Part shown: positions 44,392-53,804 of the stretch, piece by piece
Position numbering within the stretch: position 1 is the stretch's first letter
Layout: each line of letters opens with the position of its first letter
Source: Flagellimonas nanhaiensis
Lineage (GTDB): Bacteria > Bacteroidota > Bacteroidia > Flavobacteriales > Flavobacteriaceae
Direction: 5' to 3'
Assembly (NCBI RefSeq): GCF_003382275.1
Contig: NZ_QTJX01000002.1
Span: forward strand, 558,001 to 622,000
DNA: 64,000 nucleotides
The notes under the pieces: model-generated
What the model saw: only the letters and a program-made list of their open reading frames with translations
Told to the model about the DNA's origin: nothing
Database searches by the model: none
Translations under genes and position numbers: made by a program

Positions 44392-44443
44392 TTGTTTTAT
44401 TTATAACATCTTGTTATTTTTTAATTATCCATCATAAAACTGC

Positions 44444-44473
44444 TTGTATAAATCATTGTCTGAAGTACCTTTG
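44444..44473 (+). promoter_or_regulatory. Bacteroidota-type promoter of asd
   Basis: TTG at 44444-44446, 19 nt, then TACCTTTG at 44466-44473, 19 nt before the ATG. Both boxes and spacing fit the consensus. Confidence 0.8.
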
Positions 44474-44492
44474 TCATCACAAATAAATTGAA

Positions 44493-45482
44493 ATGAAAGT
44501 AGCAGTAGTAGGAGCCACTGGAATGGTAGGCGAGGTTATGTTAAAAGTATTGGCAGAACGTGATTTTCCAATATCGGAATTGTTACTGGTGGCCTCGGAA
44601 CGGTCCATCGGGAAAAAATTGACCTATAAGGATAAAGAACATACGGTAATTGGACTAGCTGATGCTGTAGCTGCCAGACCTGATATTGCCATTTTCTCTG
44701 CCGGAGGAGGAACTTCTTTAGAGTGGGCTCCAAAATTTGCCGAAGTCGGCACAACGGTAATCGATAATTCTTCCGCTTGGCGTATGGACCCTACAAAAAA
44801 ATTGGTGGTTCCCGAAATCAATGCCCATGTGCTTACCTCAGAGGATAAAATCATTGCCAACCCCAACTGTTCAACAATCCAAATGGTGATGGCTTTGGAT
44901 CCATTGCACAAAAAATATGGTATGAAACGGGTAATCGTATCAACCTATCAATCTGTTTCCGGTACGGGAGTAAAGGCAGTGGAACAAATGGAAAATGAAG
45001 CTGCTGGAGTTCAGGGAGAAATGGCCTATCCGTATCCTATTCACCGAAATGCCCTACCCCATTGCGATGTGTTCCTGGAAAATGGATATACCAAGGAAGA
45101 AATGAAATTGGCCCGTGAACCACAAAAAATATTGGACGACCGTACTTTTTCAGTTACCGCTACCGCTGTGCGGATTCCAACCGCAGGGGGACATTCAGAA
45201 TCAGTAAATGTGGAGTTCTATAATGATTTTGATTTATCGGAAGTTAGAAAACTGCTAAGTGAAACCCCAGGTATTACCGTACAGGACAATCCTGATACCA
45301 ATACCTATCCCATGCCCATTTATGCCAATGGCAAGGACGATGTTTTTGTAGGGCGTATTCGCAGGGATGAAACCCAGCCCAATACATTGAACATGTGGGT
45401 GGTTTCAGATAATCTTCGCAAGGGTGCCGCAACCAATGCGGTGCAGATAGCGGAGTATTTGGTAGAGAACAATCTAGTTTAA
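44493..45482 (+). CDS. asd: Aspartate-semialdehyde dehydrogenase
   Basis: 329 residues. Reduces aspartyl phosphate to aspartate semialdehyde for lysine/diaminopimelate, threonine and methionine synthesis. The NADP-binding GATGMVGEVML is at 7-17, the catalytic cysteine lies in NPNCSTIQMV near 126-135, and SGTGVKAVEQ and the late His region RIPTAGGHSE are present. It has its own promoter. Its stop lies 2 nt from the stop of the convergent response regulator. Confidence 0.96.
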   Translation: MKVAVVGATGMVGEVMLKVLAERDFPISELLLVASERSIGKKLTYKDKEHTVIGLADAVAARPDIAIFSAGGGTSLEWAPKFAEVGTTVIDNSSAWRMDPTKKLVVPEINAHVLTSEDKIIANPNCSTIQMVMALDPLHKKYGMKRVIVSTYQSVSGTGVKAVEQMENEAAGVQGEMAYPYPIHRNALPHCDVFLENGYTKEEMKLAREPQKILDDRTFSVTATAVRIPTAGGHSESVNVEFYNDFDLSEVRKLLSETPGITVQDNPDTNTYPMPIYANGKDDVFVGRIRRDETQPNTLNMWVVSDNLRKGAATNAVQIAEYLVENNLV

Positions 45483-45484
45483 AG

Positions 45485-46213
45485 CTATTTTCTTAAGAGT
45501 TTATTTTTAGTAAGCAATTTCAAAACTTCATCCTTTTTGGTTCTTCCAATGGGTATTTTGTGTGTGGAAATAACAAGCATATTACCGCTTATGATCTGAA
45601 CCTTGTCCAAAGCAACAATGTACGATTTGTGCACCTGAAAAAACTTAGTTTTGGGCATCATCTCAAATGCATTTTTAAGCGGTAAATGTGCGGTATACAT
45701 TTTAGACTCTGTATGAATTTTGATATAATTCTGCATCCCTTCAATAAACAAAATATCCCTGTATTTGATTCTGACCAATTCTTTATCAATTTTCACGAAT
45801 AGATACTCTTCATCCATTTCCCTTTCAGCAGTGTTGTCTTTATTTTCTTGATTGCCAACAATCACAGAAAAGGCTTTGTTACATGCTTGAAGAAACCGCT
45901 CCATGGAAATGGGTTTCACCAAATAATCAACTACATCATATTCAAAGCTCTCAACCGCATATTCGGTATAGGCCGTAGTAAATATGACTTTAGGTGGGTT
46001 TTGCAATGACTTTAAAAAATCCATCCCTGAGATCAAAGGCATTTCAATATCCAAAAAAACAAGGTCAATAGACTCAGTTTTTAAAATAGTGTTGGCTTGG
46101 ATGGCGTTCTTGCACAGGCCTTTGAGTTCCAAAAAATCAATTTCCTGCACATAGGCTTGCAACCCTTTTCGTGCCAATGCCTCGTCGTCTATTATTAAAC
46201 AACTAATTTTCAT
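45485..46213 (-). CDS. LytTR-family response regulator
   Basis: 242 residues. A receiver domain (1-120; LIIDDEALARKG, phospho-acceptor Asp in LVFLDIEMP near 55, DYLVKPI near 104) is joined to a LytTR DNA-binding domain (about 140-240; LFVKIDKELVRIKYRDILFIEGMQNYIKIHT, FFQVHKSYIVALDKV). LytTR domains bind paired 9-10 bp direct repeats about 21 bp apart. The start overlaps the upstream kinase gene by 11 nt. Likely target: the divergent hydrolase genes, given the repeats at 47383-47462. Confidence 0.92.
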   Translation of the reverse strand: MKISCLIIDDEALARKGLQAYVQEIDFLELKGLCKNAIQANTILKTESIDLVFLDIEMPLISGMDFLKSLQNPPKVIFTTAYTEYAVESFEYDVVDYLVKPISMERFLQACNKAFSVIVGNQENKDNTAEREMDEEYLFVKIDKELVRIKYRDILFIEGMQNYIKIHTESKMYTAHLPLKNAFEMMPKTKFFQVHKSYIVALDKVQIISGNMLVISTHKIPIGRTKKDEVLKLLTKNKLLRK

Positions 46214-47303
46214 TTAGATCAATCATTAGGTCCACCTCAAATTTATGCTCGCTTGAAACTATCTCAAGTTCATGCTTTTTGTCTGGATAAATCAAATTAA
46301 GTCTGCGCTTTACATTCACAAGCCCGATGCCGCCATTGCTTTCCGGTTTCTTCTTGATTTTTGGATCACAACTATTCACCAAAACCATTCGAAATTTATT
46401 TTCACCGTCAATCATCATTTGCATTCTGACATAGTTCTTGGAGCTATCTGAATTATGGCTTAAGTATTTAAATGAATTTTCCAAAAAAGGTGATATCAGC
46501 AACGGTGCTATTTTGAGAGGTTTCAACTTTTCATCTTCATCAGGAAACTTTATATCAAACATGGCATCTTCTCCTTTTCTCACTTCTTCAATCTTGACAT
46601 AGCTCTTTAAATAATCCAATTCCTTGGTCAATGGTATAAAACTAACATTGCACTCATAGAGCTGATACCGCAACAACCCCGAAAATTGCAACAAAGTCTC
46701 TTTGGCCAAATCATTATCGGCACCTATAAGGTGATAAATACTGTTGATGCCGTTAAACAAGAAGTGCGGATTGATCTGTGCTTTTAAAAAACCAAGCTCA
46801 GAGCGCAGTTTGTCTTTTTCCAACTGATTCTTTTGTCTTTCATTCTCAATCCAATCCTTTGGAAATCTATACGCAAAAGCAAAAATCCAACAGGCTACGT
46901 TGGCCACAGTTGTGTTTGCAAAAACCCATACAAAAGAGACCCAAAAATCTCCTTGTCCCTCAGCTCCGTTTTCTTGGGAGCCATGTCTGTAGGTCAACAC
47001 AGAAATATCAATGACCGTTTCCAAAAGACAGACAAGCAGAACCAACAAAAAGCCATATGCCCAATATTTGAGTTTCTTGTTTTGGCTAAAGAATTTTGGA
47101 ATCAAATGATATAGGTTCAGATAAAAAATAACAGCTCCTAGTGCGGTTCCATACAATACTGGAAAAAAAATGGACCCATCCGCACGGGAAAAAAACCCCC
47201 AGATTAGCCCAACTGCTTCACTGCTCGCTAAAAGCACAAAAATGCTCCATGGCAACAAATGCATTAAAAACTTTGGTATGCTGTTCCTCTTGAAAACAAT
47301 CAT
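46203..47303 (-). CDS. LytS-family sensor histidine kinase
   Basis: 366 residues. Four transmembrane helices (about 12-150) carry no large extracellular domain, so the stimulus is probably sensed in or at the membrane. The His_kinase domain has LKAQINPHFLFNGINSIYHLI near 192-212 with the phosphorylated His, and the HATPase region keeps an LENSFKYL-type N box and a GGIGLVNVKRRL G box. It pairs with the overlapping LytTR regulator, and its start faces the divergent hydrolase operon across 216 nt. Confidence 0.9.
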   Translation of the reverse strand: MIVFKRNSIPKFLMHLLPWSIFVLLASSEAVGLIWGFFSRADGSIFFPVLYGTALGAVIFYLNLYHLIPKFFSQNKKLKYWAYGFLLVLLVCLLETVIDISVLTYRHGSQENGAEGQGDFWVSFVWVFANTTVANVACWIFAFAYRFPKDWIENERQKNQLEKDKLRSELGFLKAQINPHFLFNGINSIYHLIGADNDLAKETLLQFSGLLRYQLYECNVSFIPLTKELDYLKSYVKIEEVRKGEDAMFDIKFPDEDEKLKPLKIAPLLISPFLENSFKYLSHNSDSSKNYVRMQMMIDGENKFRMVLVNSCDPKIKKKPESNGGIGLVNVKRRLNLIYPDKKHELEIVSSEHKFEVDLMIDLNEN

Positions 47304-47382
47304 AATGCCTAAAAATCAATAGCTAACCAAAAGGTAGACCTTCCCTTTAAAAGGTCCAAAGATGTTTTACCAACTCAATGAA

Positions 47383-47462
47383 TTTGTTGACCAACTGCGA
47401 AAAATTGACAATTCTATTAAAAATCGTTGTTGGTCAACACTTGTTTAGCAATGGTCAACAAA
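47383..47462. promoter_or_regulatory. Phased repeats, candidate LytTR operator
   Basis: TGGTCAACA occurs as direct repeats at 47431 and 47452, 21 bp apart. The same motif occurs inverted at 47385-47393, in TTTGTTGACCA, the exact complement of 47452-47462. The centre copy is itself a GTTG-NN-CAAC palindrome. Centres are about 43 and 21 bp apart, all on one face of the helix. The 21-bp spacing is that of LytTR sites. Confidence 0.55.
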
Positions 47463-47519
47463 TTTTTTAAAAGGCAAATACCGGTTCTTCCTTTGTGGCA
47501 ATCTTTTAAAATTAATGAT

Positions 47520-48641
47520 ATGAGAGCTGGATTTTTAATATTACTTGGTTTTTTTGGAATGTCACTCGTCGGATGTGATAAAGATGACCATAACCCTATA
47601 GAGCCAACACTGGAAGTTGGCGTAGCGGGAGATACTTTGTTAGAGCCAAACATGAAAAAAATACTGGAAGATTATTCTATCCCTGGTTTGGCATCTCTAA
47701 CCCTCGATTCAAATGGTGTGGTTGAAGAAGTTGAAATTGGGATACAATCGATAGACGGAGAAAATGAAATAATTCAAAACAGTAAATGGCACCTTGGTTC
47801 CATTACAAAATCCATGACCGCTACTTTGGTGGGCATTTTAGTGGACCATGGTTATTTATCTTGGAACACTACCATTGGAGACGTAGCTTCTGAAGGTTAT
47901 TTAGAAGATTACAAAGATGTAACCATGGTACAACTGCTTTCACACACTGGTGGAATACTGGCAGAAGATTATCCCGTGGACCCATCGGACACTAGAGATG
48001 TTTCAGAAATCAGACAAGAATGGGCTCTTGCTGTACTGAATCAGCCACAGGGACAAATAGGGACCTTTTCCTATAGCAACAACAGCTATGTAGTTGCCGG
48101 TGTTATGTTAGAACTAATTACGCAAACTTCATGGGAAGAACTTATGGAAACCTTTTTGTTGGCGCCTCTAGGCATGACACAAACTGGTTTTGGTGCTCCC
48201 GGAAAGAATGGAAACGCCCACGAACCATGGGGCCATCATCTTGAAGGTGGGGAATGGTCGCCAAAGAACCCTACAGATATTTTTTCGGATAACCCCATGG
48301 CCCTAGGTCCAGGAGGAACTGTACATACTACGCTGAATGATCTAACAAAATACATTGACCTGCATTTAGGTGAGAGTAGCATTATAAATGCTTCCACCTT
48401 AGAAATGTTGCATACTGAAGTGAACGATTCCGGGTACGCACTTGGATGGAACATCAACGAAAATGGTATTTTCCATTCTGGTAGCAATACCAATTGGTTT
48501 GCTCAATTGTACATTGACCTGGATAATAACTTTGTGAACTTTGCCGTCACAAACTCGTATGATCTTCAAGGAGAAAGAAGTATTCCTGCTATAATGGAAA
48601 CTATGCGCGTTATGGGAACACGCTATGCCAACAGTCAATAA
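47520..48641 (+). CDS. Serine hydrolase lipoprotein, beta-lactamase family
   Basis: 373 residues. The lipoprotein signal ends in Cys19 (MSLVGCDKDD), so it is anchored outside the cytoplasm, possibly at the surface because of the DKDD after the Cys. SxxK is SITK (Ser94, Lys97), the second motif is YSN near 184, and the third HSG near 323. The ATG at 47520 is chosen because a longer reading from 47427 would cover the repeat region and bury the signal. It lies divergent from the LytTR system and 17 nt ahead of an alpha/beta hydrolase, so the pair forms an operon. Confidence 0.87.
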   Translation: MRAGFLILLGFFGMSLVGCDKDDHNPIEPTLEVGVAGDTLLEPNMKKILEDYSIPGLASLTLDSNGVVEEVEIGIQSIDGENEIIQNSKWHLGSITKSMTATLVGILVDHGYLSWNTTIGDVASEGYLEDYKDVTMVQLLSHTGGILAEDYPVDPSDTRDVSEIRQEWALAVLNQPQGQIGTFSYSNNSYVVAGVMLELITQTSWEELMETFLLAPLGMTQTGFGAPGKNGNAHEPWGHHLEGGEWSPKNPTDIFSDNPMALGPGGTVHTTLNDLTKYIDLHLGESSIINASTLEMLHTEVNDSGYALGWNINENGIFHSGSNTNWFAQLYIDLDNNFVNFAVTNSYDLQGERSIPAIMETMRVMGTRYANSQ

Positions 48642-48658
48642 TCATTAAAAGACAAACA

Positions 48659-49453
48659 ATGAAAGGTTTCAATTTTGTTGCAGTTGTTATATGCTCGATA
48701 ATGTTTGCAAATTGTTCAAGTCTTCAGAATACCACACAACAAACTGTCAACGGCCGAATCGTTGAACATGTGGTAAAGGGAAATGGCAAGGTCAGTATTG
48801 TTCTAGAAACAGGAATGGGGCCTACAATTGATACCTGGCGTAATATCTTGGATACACTTTCAACAGTTTCCAAGGTTTATGCCTACAATCGACCCGGTTA
48901 CGGAACCAGTTCCCTGCATAATCCTCCCTTCACGGTTACGGATGTGGCAAAGCAGTTGCATGACAACCTTAAGTCAAGCAACATTCCTCCTCCCTATCTT
49001 TTAGTTGGGCATTCTGCCGGCGGACTCTATATCAACATGTTTGCAAGACTGTTTCCAGATGAGGTTGCTGGGGTTATTTTTCTGGATGCGTCGCACCCCC
49101 AGCAGTTTGAGTATTTTAAAAATGAACAGCAATTGCTCTACAACACGCTCACCCTCTCCATTAAAAAGAGTACTAGAAAGTATGAATTGGATATCGTCAA
49201 AAACACATTATCAGATTTTGAGAAGGCCCCTCCTTTTCCAAAGGTGCCCATTTCTGTACTGACGGCCGGAAAGAAATCATCTTTTTTGGAGAGTAACGAA
49301 ATGAGACAGCAATGGCTCATCTTTCAAAAGGAATTGTCGCAACTTTCACCCAAAAGCAACCACATTATTGTAGAAGGTAGTGGACATTACATTCATCAAA
49401 ACAGACCCGATGTGGTCATTGAAGAAATCAAAAGAATTCTGGATAATAAATGA
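48659..49453 (+). CDS. Alpha/beta hydrolase lipoprotein
   Basis: 264 residues. A lipoprotein signal with Cys19 (IMFANCSS) is followed by an alpha/beta hydrolase domain: oxyanion region LETGMGPTID near 50-58, nucleophile Ser119 in VGHSAGG, and His in EGSGHYIHQNRPD near 245. NRPGYGTS near 77-84 is also typical. The substrate is unknown. With the preceding serine hydrolase it forms a two-gene secreted hydrolase set probably under the LytTR system. Confidence 0.87.
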   Translation: MKGFNFVAVVICSIMFANCSSLQNTTQQTVNGRIVEHVVKGNGKVSIVLETGMGPTIDTWRNILDTLSTVSKVYAYNRPGYGTSSLHNPPFTVTDVAKQLHDNLKSSNIPPPYLLVGHSAGGLYINMFARLFPDEVAGVIFLDASHPQQFEYFKNEQQLLYNTLTLSIKKSTRKYELDIVKNTLSDFEKAPPFPKVPISVLTAGKKSSFLESNEMRQQWLIFQKELSQLSPKSNHIIVEGSGHYIHQNRPDVVIEEIKRILDNK

Positions 49454-49548
49454 TTCCAAAAAGGGTACTTGATAATAGTTAAACGTTTTTTGTTGGGAGC
49501 CGTGAAAACATTTTTTATGGTATTTTTATCAGAATCAATCTGAAAAAA

Positions 49549-51711
49549 ATGCGAAAATCTATTATGTTGATTGCAACCTGTTTTTTTGTAGGATGTGGAT
49601 CATCTTCAAGATTATTGAAAAATACAAACCGAATTTTGAATTATCCCATTACACAAAAAGTTGATACAGTTGACACCTATTTTGGAACCCAAGTTGAAGA
49701 CCCATATCGTTGGTTGGAAGATGACCGAAGTGAGGAAACTGAAGCCTGGGTAAAAGAACAAAACGCCTCTACATTTGGGTACCTGGACAAAATCCCCTTT
49801 AGGCAAGACCTTAAAAACCGATTGGAAAAGCTTTGGAACTATGAAAAACTGGGTTCCCCATTCAAGGAAGGGGACTATACCTATTTCTATAAGAACAATG
49901 GACTCCAAAACCAATATGTAGTTTACAGGCAAAAAGACGGGGGCGAGGAAGAAGTCTTTTTAGACCCGAACTCATTTTCGGAAGATGGTACAACCTCATT
50001 AATGTCCCTCAGTTTTACCAAAGACGGTTCCAAAGCCGCTTATCTCATTTCTGAAGGCGGCAGTGACTGGCGCAAGGGAATAGTGATTGACGCTGAAACC
50101 AGGGAAATTGTTGAGGACACTTTGGTGGATATCAAATTCAGCGGTATTTCCTGGAAGGGAAATGAAGGCTTTTTCTACTCCAGCTACGACAAACCTGAAG
50201 GCAGTGAGCTTTCCGCCAAAACGGACCAACATAAACTGTACTTTCATAAATTGGGTACGCCACAATCCGAGGATGAGCTTGTTTTTGGAGGTACTCCAGA
50301 AGAAAAGCATCGATATGTTTGGGGTTCAGTATCGGAAGATGCCAAATATCTGTTCATCTCCGCCTCGGTTTCTACCTCGGGCAACAAACTTTTCCTTAAA
50401 GATTTAACGAACCCGGACAGCGAGCTTGTCACTATTTTGGATGATACTAATTCTGATACCTATTTGGTGGACAATGAGGGCTCCAAATTGTTCTTGGTGA
50501 CAGATAGAAATGCCCCAAACAAAAAAGTGGTAGTGGTTGATGCTTCCAGTCCATCCCCCGATAATTGGAAAGATTTAATTCCAGAGACCGAAAATGTTTT
50601 AACGGTTGGTACTGGCGGAGGTTATTTCTTTGCCGAATATATGGTGGATGCCATCTCCAAAGTGCTCCAGTACGATTATTCGGGCAAAATGATTAGGGAG
50701 GTTGAACTACCAGGCCTTGGGAGTGCCAATGGTTTTGGTGGAAAAAAAGAAGAGAAGGAGTTTTACTTTTCCTTTACCAACTACAACACCCCGGGTTCTT
50801 CGTACAAGTACAATGTTGAAACGGGTAACTACGAACAATACTGGAAACCCGAGATTGATTTTGACCCTGAGGCTTATGAATCCACCCAAATATTCTTTAC
50901 CTCCAAAGATGGCACAAAAGTGCCTATGATCATTACCCATAAAAAAGGATTGGAACTTAATGGTAAGAACCCTACCATCCTTTATGGCTATGGAGGATTC
51001 AACATTAGTCTTACTCCTTCTTTCAGCATCGTAAATGCCGTTTGGATGGAACAAGGGGGTATTTATGCCGTTCCCAACCTAAGAGGGGGAGGAGAATATG
51101 GGAAAAAATGGCATCTAGCAGGTACCAAACTCCAAAAACAGAATGTTTTTGATGATTTTATTGCCGCCGCCGAATATTTGATTGAAAACAAGTATACTTC
51201 CAAAGAGTATTTGGCTATTAGGGGAGGCTCCAACGGTGGATTGTTGGTTGGTGCCACCATGACCCAAAGACCAGATCTAATGCAAGTAGCATTACCTGCA
51301 GTTGGAGTTTTGGACATGCTCCGCTACCATACATTTACTGCCGGTGCTGGTTGGGCATATGATTATGGGACTTCAGAGGAAAGTGAAGAAATGTTCAACT
51401 ACCTAAAGGGATATTCCCCCGTTCATAATGTAAAAGAAGGTACAGAGTATCCGGCGACACTGATAACTACCGGTGACCATGACGATCGAGTGGTGCCTGC
51501 CCATAGTTTTAAGTTCGCTGCGGAACTTCAGGAAAACCAAACAGGAAATAATCCTACGTTGATTAGAATAGAAACCAATGCGGGACATGGCGCAGGAACC
51601 CCAGTAAGCAAGACCATTGAGCAGTATGCAGATATTTTTGGTTTCACTTTCTTTAATATGGGCTTCGACCAGCTTCCCAACCAAGCGGTGCTCAAAGAAT
51701 TTAAGGACTAA
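49549..51711 (+). CDS. Prolyl oligopeptidase family serine peptidase (S9A) lipoprotein
   Basis: 720 residues. A short lipoprotein signal ends at Cys16 (CFFVGCGSS). The N-terminal region [23 protein letters not shown] is the S9A signature, followed by a seven-bladed propeller (about 90-440) and a C-terminal hydrolase. The triad is visible: Ser561 in GGSNGGLL, Asp645/Asp646 in GDHDDRVVP and His680 in NAGHGAG. It cleaves short peptides after proline in the periplasm or at the surface. Eukaryotic and most bacterial POPs are soluble; lipid anchoring is common in Bacteroidota. No clear promoter box was found. Confidence 0.93.
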   Translation: MRKSIMLIATCFFVGCGSSSRLLKNTNRILNYPITQKVDTVDTYFGTQVEDPYRWLEDDRSEETEAWVKEQNASTFGYLDKIPFRQDLKNRLEKLWNYEKLGSPFKEGDYTYFYKNNGLQNQYVVYRQKDGGEEEVFLDPNSFSEDGTTSLMSLSFTKDGSKAAYLISEGGSDWRKGIVIDAETREIVEDTLVDIKFSGISWKGNEGFFYSSYDKPEGSELSAKTDQHKLYFHKLGTPQSEDELVFGGTPEEKHRYVWGSVSEDAKYLFISASVSTSGNKLFLKDLTNPDSELVTILDDTNSDTYLVDNEGSKLFLVTDRNAPNKKVVVVDASSPSPDNWKDLIPETENVLTVGTGGGYFFAEYMVDAISKVLQYDYSGKMIREVELPGLGSANGFGGKKEEKEFYFSFTNYNTPGSSYKYNVETGNYEQYWKPEIDFDPEAYESTQIFFTSKDGTKVPMIITHKKGLELNGKNPTILYGYGGFNISLTPSFSIVNAVWMEQGGIYAVPNLRGGGEYGKKWHLAGTKLQKQNVFDDFIAAAEYLIENKYTSKEYLAIRGGSNGGLLVGATMTQRPDLMQVALPAVGVLDMLRYHTFTAGAGWAYDYGTSEESEEMFNYLKGYSPVHNVKEGTEYPATLITTGDHDDRVVPAHSFKFAAELQENQTGNNPTLIRIETNAGHGAGTPVSKTIEQYADIFGFTFFNMGFDQLPNQAVLKEFKD

Positions 51712-51747
51712 GGAAAGAGGACAGAAATTCTGTCCCATTGTTGAGGT

Positions 51748-52743
51748 ATGCTAAAAGTAGACATTGAATCTTTCTGTTATCAGGACCGAACCGTTCTTGA
51801 GGATATTTCCTTTCAGGTTGCCCAGGGAGAACACTTGGCTTTGATGGGTGAAAGTGGTTCCGGAAAAAGCACTTTGCTTAAAATTATCTATGGGCTTCTG
51901 CATGTAGAGAATGGTTCTGTTTCTTGGCAAAATGCTGCAGCTCTCGGGCCCAATTTTAACCTGGTTCCGGGGGAATCCTATATGAAATACCTCTCCCAAG
52001 ATTTTGATTTAATGCCCTTTACCACCGTGGAGGAAAATGTAGGTCAGTACCTTTCCGTGTTTGAACGTGATAGCCATCCACAGCGTATAAAAGAACTTTT
52101 GAAGCTCATAGAGCTGGAAGACTTTGCCAAAGTCAAAGTAAAAAACCTCAGTGGAGGGCAACAGCAACGCGTAGCACTGGCACGGGTCCTTGCCCTGGAA
52201 CCTGAGGTTCTTTTGTTGGATGAGCCCTTTGGGCACATCGATAATTTTAAAAGGAGTTCCCTGCGAAGAAACCTTTACGCCTATTTAAAGAAGCAGGGAA
52301 TAACCGTGTTAACGGCAAGCCATGATCCCAACGATGTTCTGCCCTATACCAACCGTACCCTAATCCTTGAAAATGGAAAAATGGCAGCTCTTGACGACAC
52401 CAAACTTCTCTTCAACAACCCGCCCAACTACTATATAGCTTCTTTGTTTGGCGAAGTCAACAAAGTCCCTATCAGACTTTTGAAATCCTATGCCGAAATT
52501 GACAGGTCCGTACTTGTTTATCCCCATGAGTTTAAGGTTTCTAAAACCACCGGCCTAAAAGTTGTGGTCAATAATTCCTTCTTTAAAGGAACACATTACC
52601 TCAACGAAGGGGTTACAGAAGAGGGTTCGGTTTTGTTCTTCAGTACTTCCAATGAATTGACTAACGGCGAAGCCATTTTTCTTAATGTATCTTTGGAAAC
52701 CATTAATGCGAGACTTCAGGTTGAACAAAGAACAAATACATAG
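51748..52743 (+). CDS. ABC transporter ATP-binding protein, orphan
   Basis: 331 residues. Walker A GESGSGKST at 34-42, Q-loop YLSQDFDLMPF near 80, signature LSGGQQQR near 135, Walker B VLLLDEPFG near 155 and H-loop TASHDPND near 188 are all intact, so it is an active ATPase. After residue 235 an extra 95-residue beta-rich region (VYPHEFKVSKTTGLKVVVNNSFFKGTHYL) resembles a TOBE regulatory domain of importers of the polyamine or molybdate type. No permease or binding protein is next to it. Its last 38 nt overlap arfB. Confidence 0.87.
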   Translation: MLKVDIESFCYQDRTVLEDISFQVAQGEHLALMGESGSGKSTLLKIIYGLLHVENGSVSWQNAAALGPNFNLVPGESYMKYLSQDFDLMPFTTVEENVGQYLSVFERDSHPQRIKELLKLIELEDFAKVKVKNLSGGQQQRVALARVLALEPEVLLLDEPFGHIDNFKRSSLRRNLYAYLKKQGITVLTASHDPNDVLPYTNRTLILENGKMAALDDTKLLFNNPPNYYIASLFGEVNKVPIRLLKSYAEIDRSVLVYPHEFKVSKTTGLKVVVNNSFFKGTHYLNEGVTEEGSVLFFSTSNELTNGEAIFLNVSLETINARLQVEQRTNT

Positions 52744-53128
52744 AGAATTACAGTTTAAGGCAGTTAGAAGTGGAGGAGCCGGGGGACAACATGTAAACAA
52801 GGTTTCCACTAAAGTGGAACTCTCTTTTGCCATACTTTCTTCCGAAGGACTTTCTGATGCTGAAAAGGAACGAATCCAGCTGAAGTTAAAATCAAGGTTG
52901 AACAATGAAGGGGTATTGGTCCTGAAGTGTGATGAAGCAAGAAGTCAACATAAAAACAAAGCTCTTGTAGTGAAGCGTTTTTTTGAAATCTTGAAAAAGG
53001 CGATTGAAGTTCCCAAAAAGCGAAGACCTACCAAGCCCACCAAATCTTCCGTGGAAAAACGCCTGAAAACCAAAAAAAGGGACTCTGAAAAGAAAGCCGG
53101 CCGTAAGAAACCGGATTTGGATCAGTAG
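52706..53128 (+). CDS. arfB: Peptidyl-tRNA hydrolase ArfB-like (RF-1 domain) ribosome rescue factor
   Basis: About 140 residues. It frees ribosomes stalled without a stop codon. The GGQ motif is in VRSGGAGGQHVNKVST, and the basic C-terminal tail (KKRRPTKPTKSSVEKRLKTKKR) that enters the empty mRNA channel is present, which distinguishes ArfB from true release factors. Three starts are possible (ATG 52685, ATG 52706, TTG 52721); 52706 is used here. Any of them overlaps the ABC ATPase gene, suggesting coupled translation. Confidence 0.9.
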   Translation: MRDFRLNKEQIHRELQFKAVRSGGAGGQHVNKVSTKVELSFAILSSEGLSDAEKERIQLKLKSRLNNEGVLVLKCDEARSQHKNKALVVKRFFEILKKAIEVPKKRRPTKPTKSSVEKRLKTKKRDSEKKAGRKKPDLDQ

Positions 53129-53461
53129 TTAATCTGATGCTCCCTCCACCTTCCAAATAAGTTCCCGCATTTGGTCCAAAAGAGCGGCTTCCTCAAAAGG
53201 AATGAGTTGGGCCGCCATCTCCAAAACGGTCTGGACGTGTACACGGGGCTCCTTTATGTTAGGGTGGTCCTCGGCGTTGGGGTTGCCCAGGGCCAAAGTA
53301 CAGACATTGATCAAGGCTTCCAGATGGAACAGCAGGTCTTGGTAGCCCTTTACATGAAAATGCTCCACTCCAAAACCCCCTTTTTGTGGCCGCAATGACC
53401 TAAAATGTTCCTGGGCCAAAAATTCCAGCCCCTTTAAAAAGGCATTTTCGTTGTTTTTCAT
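53129..53461 (-). CDS. Small protein of unknown function
   Basis: 110 residues, helical, soluble, no signal peptide. Features are FGVEHFHVKGYQDLLFHLEALINVC and an acidic C-terminal helix (FEEAALLDQMRELIWKVEGASD). Its stop abuts that of arfB on the other strand. The ATG at 53461 is used in place of a TTG two codons earlier. I recognise no family. Confidence 0.65.
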   Translation of the reverse strand: MKNNENAFLKGLEFLAQEHFRSLRPQKGGFGVEHFHVKGYQDLLFHLEALINVCTLALGNPNAEDHPNIKEPRVHVQTVLEMAAQLIPFEEAALLDQMRELIWKVEGASD

Positions 53462-53508
53462 GGTCAAAGATTTAAGTTTTCACCAAATGTAATCAAAACT
53501 ATCCTTTT

Positions 53509-53526
53509 TGCGGATTTACGTCCGCA
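53509..53526. promoter_or_regulatory. Palindrome upstream of the XRE-like gene
   Basis: TGCGGA-TTTACG-TCCGCA, flanked by T-runs, lies 36 nt before the XRE-like ATG. It could be the operator of that regulator or a small terminator; the flanks fit either. Confidence 0.4.
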
Positions 53527-53561
53527 TTTTTTATGCGAAGAACTCATTCCTTTGTTCTGAG

Positions 53562-53801
53562 ATGGATATAAATCGAACTATTTGCAATTATATAGCCAAG
53601 GAATGGGTTGCAAAAGCAAAATCTAAAAGAGCATTTGCGATAGACCATAATATTGATGAAAAAATTGTTCGAAAAATATCTCAACCGAAGGGTTATAACA
53701 TTCCTATAAAAACCCTGTACAAAATCTGTGAGGCAAGGGGAGTAAAACTATCCCAACTTTTTAAATCGATTGATGAATACCTAAAACCAAATTTGGATTA
53801 G
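53562..53801 (+). CDS. Small XRE-like HTH protein
   Basis: 79 residues. SKRAFAIDHNIDEKIVRKI followed by IPIKTLYKICEARGVKLSQLF is an XRE/Cro-type helix-turn-helix with the usual C-terminal helix; almost the whole protein is the DNA-binding domain. The ATG at 53562 is used; a reading from 53508 would pass through the palindrome. The gene is AT-rich (17 of 60 G+C at 53641-53700), unlike its neighbours. No partner toxin gene is adjacent. It is convergent with the Gre-like gene across 3 nt. Confidence 0.65.
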   Translation: MDINRTICNYIAKEWVAKAKSKRAFAIDHNIDEKIVRKISQPKGYNIPIKTLYKICEARGVKLSQLFKSIDEYLKPNLD

Positions 53802-53804
53802 TTT

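Noticed and set aside
47427-47519. N-terminal extension of the serine hydrolase lipoprotein
   Set aside because: It would place 31 residues before the lipoprotein signal and cover the phased repeats; the ATG at 47520 fits the signal.
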